Shown piece after piece: positions 31,105-32,374 of a stretch of DNA of 32,374 nucleotides (its first letter is position 1; the number at the start of each line of letters is the position of its first letter). The DNA is from JBCCCJ01 sp039029315. GTDB lineage: Bacteria > Bacteroidota > Bacteroidia > J057. The position numbers and the translations under genes are program-made. The notes beneath the pieces are model-generated. The model was given only the letters and a program-made list of their open reading frames with translations, made no database searches and had not been told where the DNA came from. Location: assembly GCA_039029315.1 (NCBI GenBank), contig JBCCGK010000122.1:1-32374 (forward strand), given 5' to 3'.

Positions 31105-31872
31105 ATGATAGAAAATCTTTTCAGATTAGACGGAAAAATTGCCTTAGTCACAGGCGGTTCAAGTGGCATCGGCCTGATGATCACACAGGGCTTGATCGAG
31201 TCAGGTGCAAAAGTGTATATCGCTTCTCGAAAGGGAGATGTGTGTGCGCAAGTCGCTGAACAAATGAATTCCCTGGGAAAGGGGGAATGTGTGGCTATGG
31301 CAGCCGATTTGTCTCAGCTAGACAATATAGAAGCCCTGTCACAAGAGTTGGCAGAAAGGGAGGATCATCTCGATATTCTCATCAATAATGCAGGAATAAG
31401 TTGGGGGGCACCTCTGGGTCAATTTCCCGAAAAGGGCTGGGATAAAGTGATGAATCTCAATGTGAAATCTCCCTTTTTTCTCACCCAAAGTTTGCTGCCA
31501 CTGCTAAAGAAAGGGGCGACACAGGGAGACCCCAGCAGAGTCATCATGATCAGTTCCGTTGCCGCAGTTTCTTCCAACTCTCTATCGGCTTATTCTTATG
31601 GTCCAAGCAAGGCAGCGATTGCCCAATTGGGTAAATTGCTGGCGAAGGAGTTGGTAAAAGACAACATTCTTGTCAATACCATTGGTCCAGGGGTGTTTGA
31701 AAGTAAAATGACTGCCCATTTTGATTTGGATGCAATAGCAAAAATAACACCTGTTGGTCGGATCGGAAGACCAGAAGACATTGCAGGCCTGGTCATCTAC
31801 CTGTGTTCCAGAGCCGGTGGCTTCATGCTTGGAAATTATATTCCTTTGGATGGGGGATATTTGATCCAGTGA
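31105..31872 (+). CDS. Short-chain dehydrogenase/reductase (SDR)
   Basis: A 255-aa classical SDR. ALVTGGSSGIG (13-23) is the cofactor motif, with an Ala-Ser-Arg after the second strand (IASRK) that favours NADPH. AADLS (66-70) and INNAGISWG (91-99) are in place. The active site is Ser in MISSVAAVS and the YSYGPSKAA segment with the catalytic Tyr and Lys. The substrate loop has VNTIGPGVFESKM, and the C-terminus ends LDGGYLIQ as usual. Substrate unknown; RhlG-like ketoacyl reductases have similar blocks. It may be co-transcribed with the DUF1295 gene, or belong with the neighbouring catabolic operon on the other strand. Confidence 0.92.
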   Translation: MIENLFRLDGKIALVTGGSSGIGLMITQGLIESGAKVYIASRKGDVCAQVAEQMNSLGKGECVAMAADLSQLDNIEALSQELAEREDHLDILINNAGISWGAPLGQFPEKGWDKVMNLNVKSPFFLTQSLLPLLKKGATQGDPSRVIMISSVAAVSSNSLSAYSYGPSKAAIAQLGKLLAKELVKDNILVNTIGPGVFESKMTAHFDLDAIAKITPVGRIGRPEDIAGLVIYLCSRAGGFMLGNYIPLDGGYLIQ

Positions 31873-31921
31873 TTGGAGGGAGTCGATTGTTGATTGTGCT
31901 CACTCGAATTGTTTTTGAGTT

Positions 31922-31963
31922 TAGAGTCTGTTAGAACATCTGGCATGTATTGTTTGTTTGCGA
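31922..31963. repeat. Diverged half-copy of the small inverted-repeat element
   Basis: TTAGAGTCTG, GAACATCTGG and the following T/G-rich stretch to TTTGCG line up with the left end of the element at 24793 with several substitutions. No matching right end is found before the 32061 copy, so this looks like a decayed end fragment. The palindrome at 31958-31989 starts at its inner edge. Confidence 0.5.
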
Positions 31964-31989
31964 CTTTTTGGCGCCAAAAAGTCGCAAAG
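31958..31989. other. 32-base perfect palindrome
   Basis: TTTGCGACTTTTTGGC (31958-31973) is the exact complement of the following 16 bases, with no loop. As RNA it would form a hairpin with a tetraloop-like centre, and as DNA a strong dyad. Its central 26 bases correspond to the hairpin at 24459-24484 with a compensating pair change. Confidence 0.8.
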
Positions 31990-32060
31990 GTCCTCTAGCC
32001 AGGCTATATTGTTTGATTGATTCATGAAAATCTTTCTTTCCAGAAAAACATAAAAAAGTA

Positions 32061-32202
32061 AGAGACTGTTTAGGAATCTGTGCTGAGAATTTTTATCGTG
32101 TATTTTTTTCTCAGGCAAGGCTCTTTTTTGTTCTCATAGTGGTGCTATGAGAACAAAAAAAGCCGCATACAAAAAATAAGTGACAGATTTTCAAACAGTC
32201 TC
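32061..32202. mobile_element. Small inverted-repeat element, copy 2 (142 bp, opposite orientation)
   Basis: Read in reverse complement it matches the 24795-24956 element along its whole length, except for about 20 bases missing left of the centre. TA flanks both ends (32059-32060 and 32203-32204). The centre is a perfect hairpin: 16-base arms at 32124-32139 and 32145-32160, ending in T-runs and A-runs, with the loop TGGTG. This would work as a terminator in either direction. No gene is inside. Confidence 0.75.
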
Positions 32203-32374
32203 TAAGGGTTCTATTTTGCAAGGTCTTTTTTTCGCCATTTGTTTTCTAACGTGAGTTCTTTGTTGTATTACGACAATTTGGATTAGATTTTGATAATCTG
32301 ATTGTCTGGGAAAAATTTGGTAGTCCATCCAATGCTTGGCTTGTGGTCGATAAAATCATATGCACAGATTCCAG

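Larger units (their letters stand above)
31873..32374. other. Gene-free right end of the window
   Basis: After the SDR stop there is no credible coding frame. The stretch contains the half-copy, palindrome and second element copy described separately. From 32205 to the end I see only AT-rich sequence with a short imperfect dyad near 32282-32304, and no gene start. Confidence 0.7.

Overview
The window looks like a chromosomal segment of a Bacteroidota bacterium. A Saprospira/Lewinella-type relative is my best guess from gene content, not a proven assignment. Supporting signs are a type IX secretion C-terminal sorting domain (16153-17895), many lipoproteins with Bacteroidota-style signal sequences, few Shine-Dalgarno sites, and neighbours typical of that phylum (DUF885 and M3 peptidases, sulfatase next to a Gfo/Idh oxidoreductase, WG/LRR proteins). 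No ribosomal RNA or tRNA gene was found.

Region 1 (1-10345, all + strand) is the unusual part. Eleven tightly packed genes form what looks like one operon, with ATGA or TAATG stop/start overlaps at several junctions. The first six products are structural or adaptor-like: a DUF2589-like protein, a 753-aa protein with three hydrophobic/Gly-rich repeats, a 58-aa protein, a 109-aa protein, a Trypco2-like/helix-hairpin/IPT-like protein, and a disordered protein with a conserved-looking tail. The next genes encode predicted hydrolases without Sec signal peptides: a YiiX/YebB permuted papain-like enzyme, a YkuD/DUF2778-like L,D-transpeptidase-type enzyme, then, after a small lipoprotein, two large proteins. 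The two large proteins share an N-terminal domain (77 of 103 residues identical by hand count) but carry unrelated C-terminal domains: a clan CD-like His/Cys domain in one, and a papain-like plus M15 peptidase fusion in the other. A constant N-terminus with exchangeable catalytic tails is the layout of a polymorphic effector system. I infer a cell-wall-targeting effector/delivery locus that has, to my knowledge, no name. No sheath, tube, baseplate or T6SS gene is visible here.

Region 2 (10346-21735) holds mostly single genes for exported proteins: a His-rich beta-propeller lipoprotein, a DUF885 lipoprotein, a small outer-membrane-like protein, a spherulin-4-like/DUF1566 protein with a Cys-rich insertion (- strand), a T9SS-sorted beta-propeller protein, an M3 peptidyl-dipeptidase lipoprotein and a coiled-coil/WG/LRR protein.

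Region 3 (21736-24965, - strand genes) has a Gfo/Idh/MocA oxidoreductase followed by a sulfatase. Upstream lie two small non-coding mobile-like elements. One is a 295-bp element with perfect 19-bp terminal inverted repeats, an 8-bp target duplication and internal 24-bp tandem repeats. The other is a 162-bp element with a second copy, in opposite orientation, near the right end of the window.

Region 4 (24966-31872) is a four-gene - strand operon for an aromatic acid: fumarylacetoacetase-like hydrolase, type I extradiol dioxygenase, FAD-dependent aromatic hydroxylase and an AAHS-type MFS transporter. Divergent from it are a DUF1295 membrane protein and an SDR oxidoreductase. The last 500 bases (31873-32374) contain only repeat elements and no gene.
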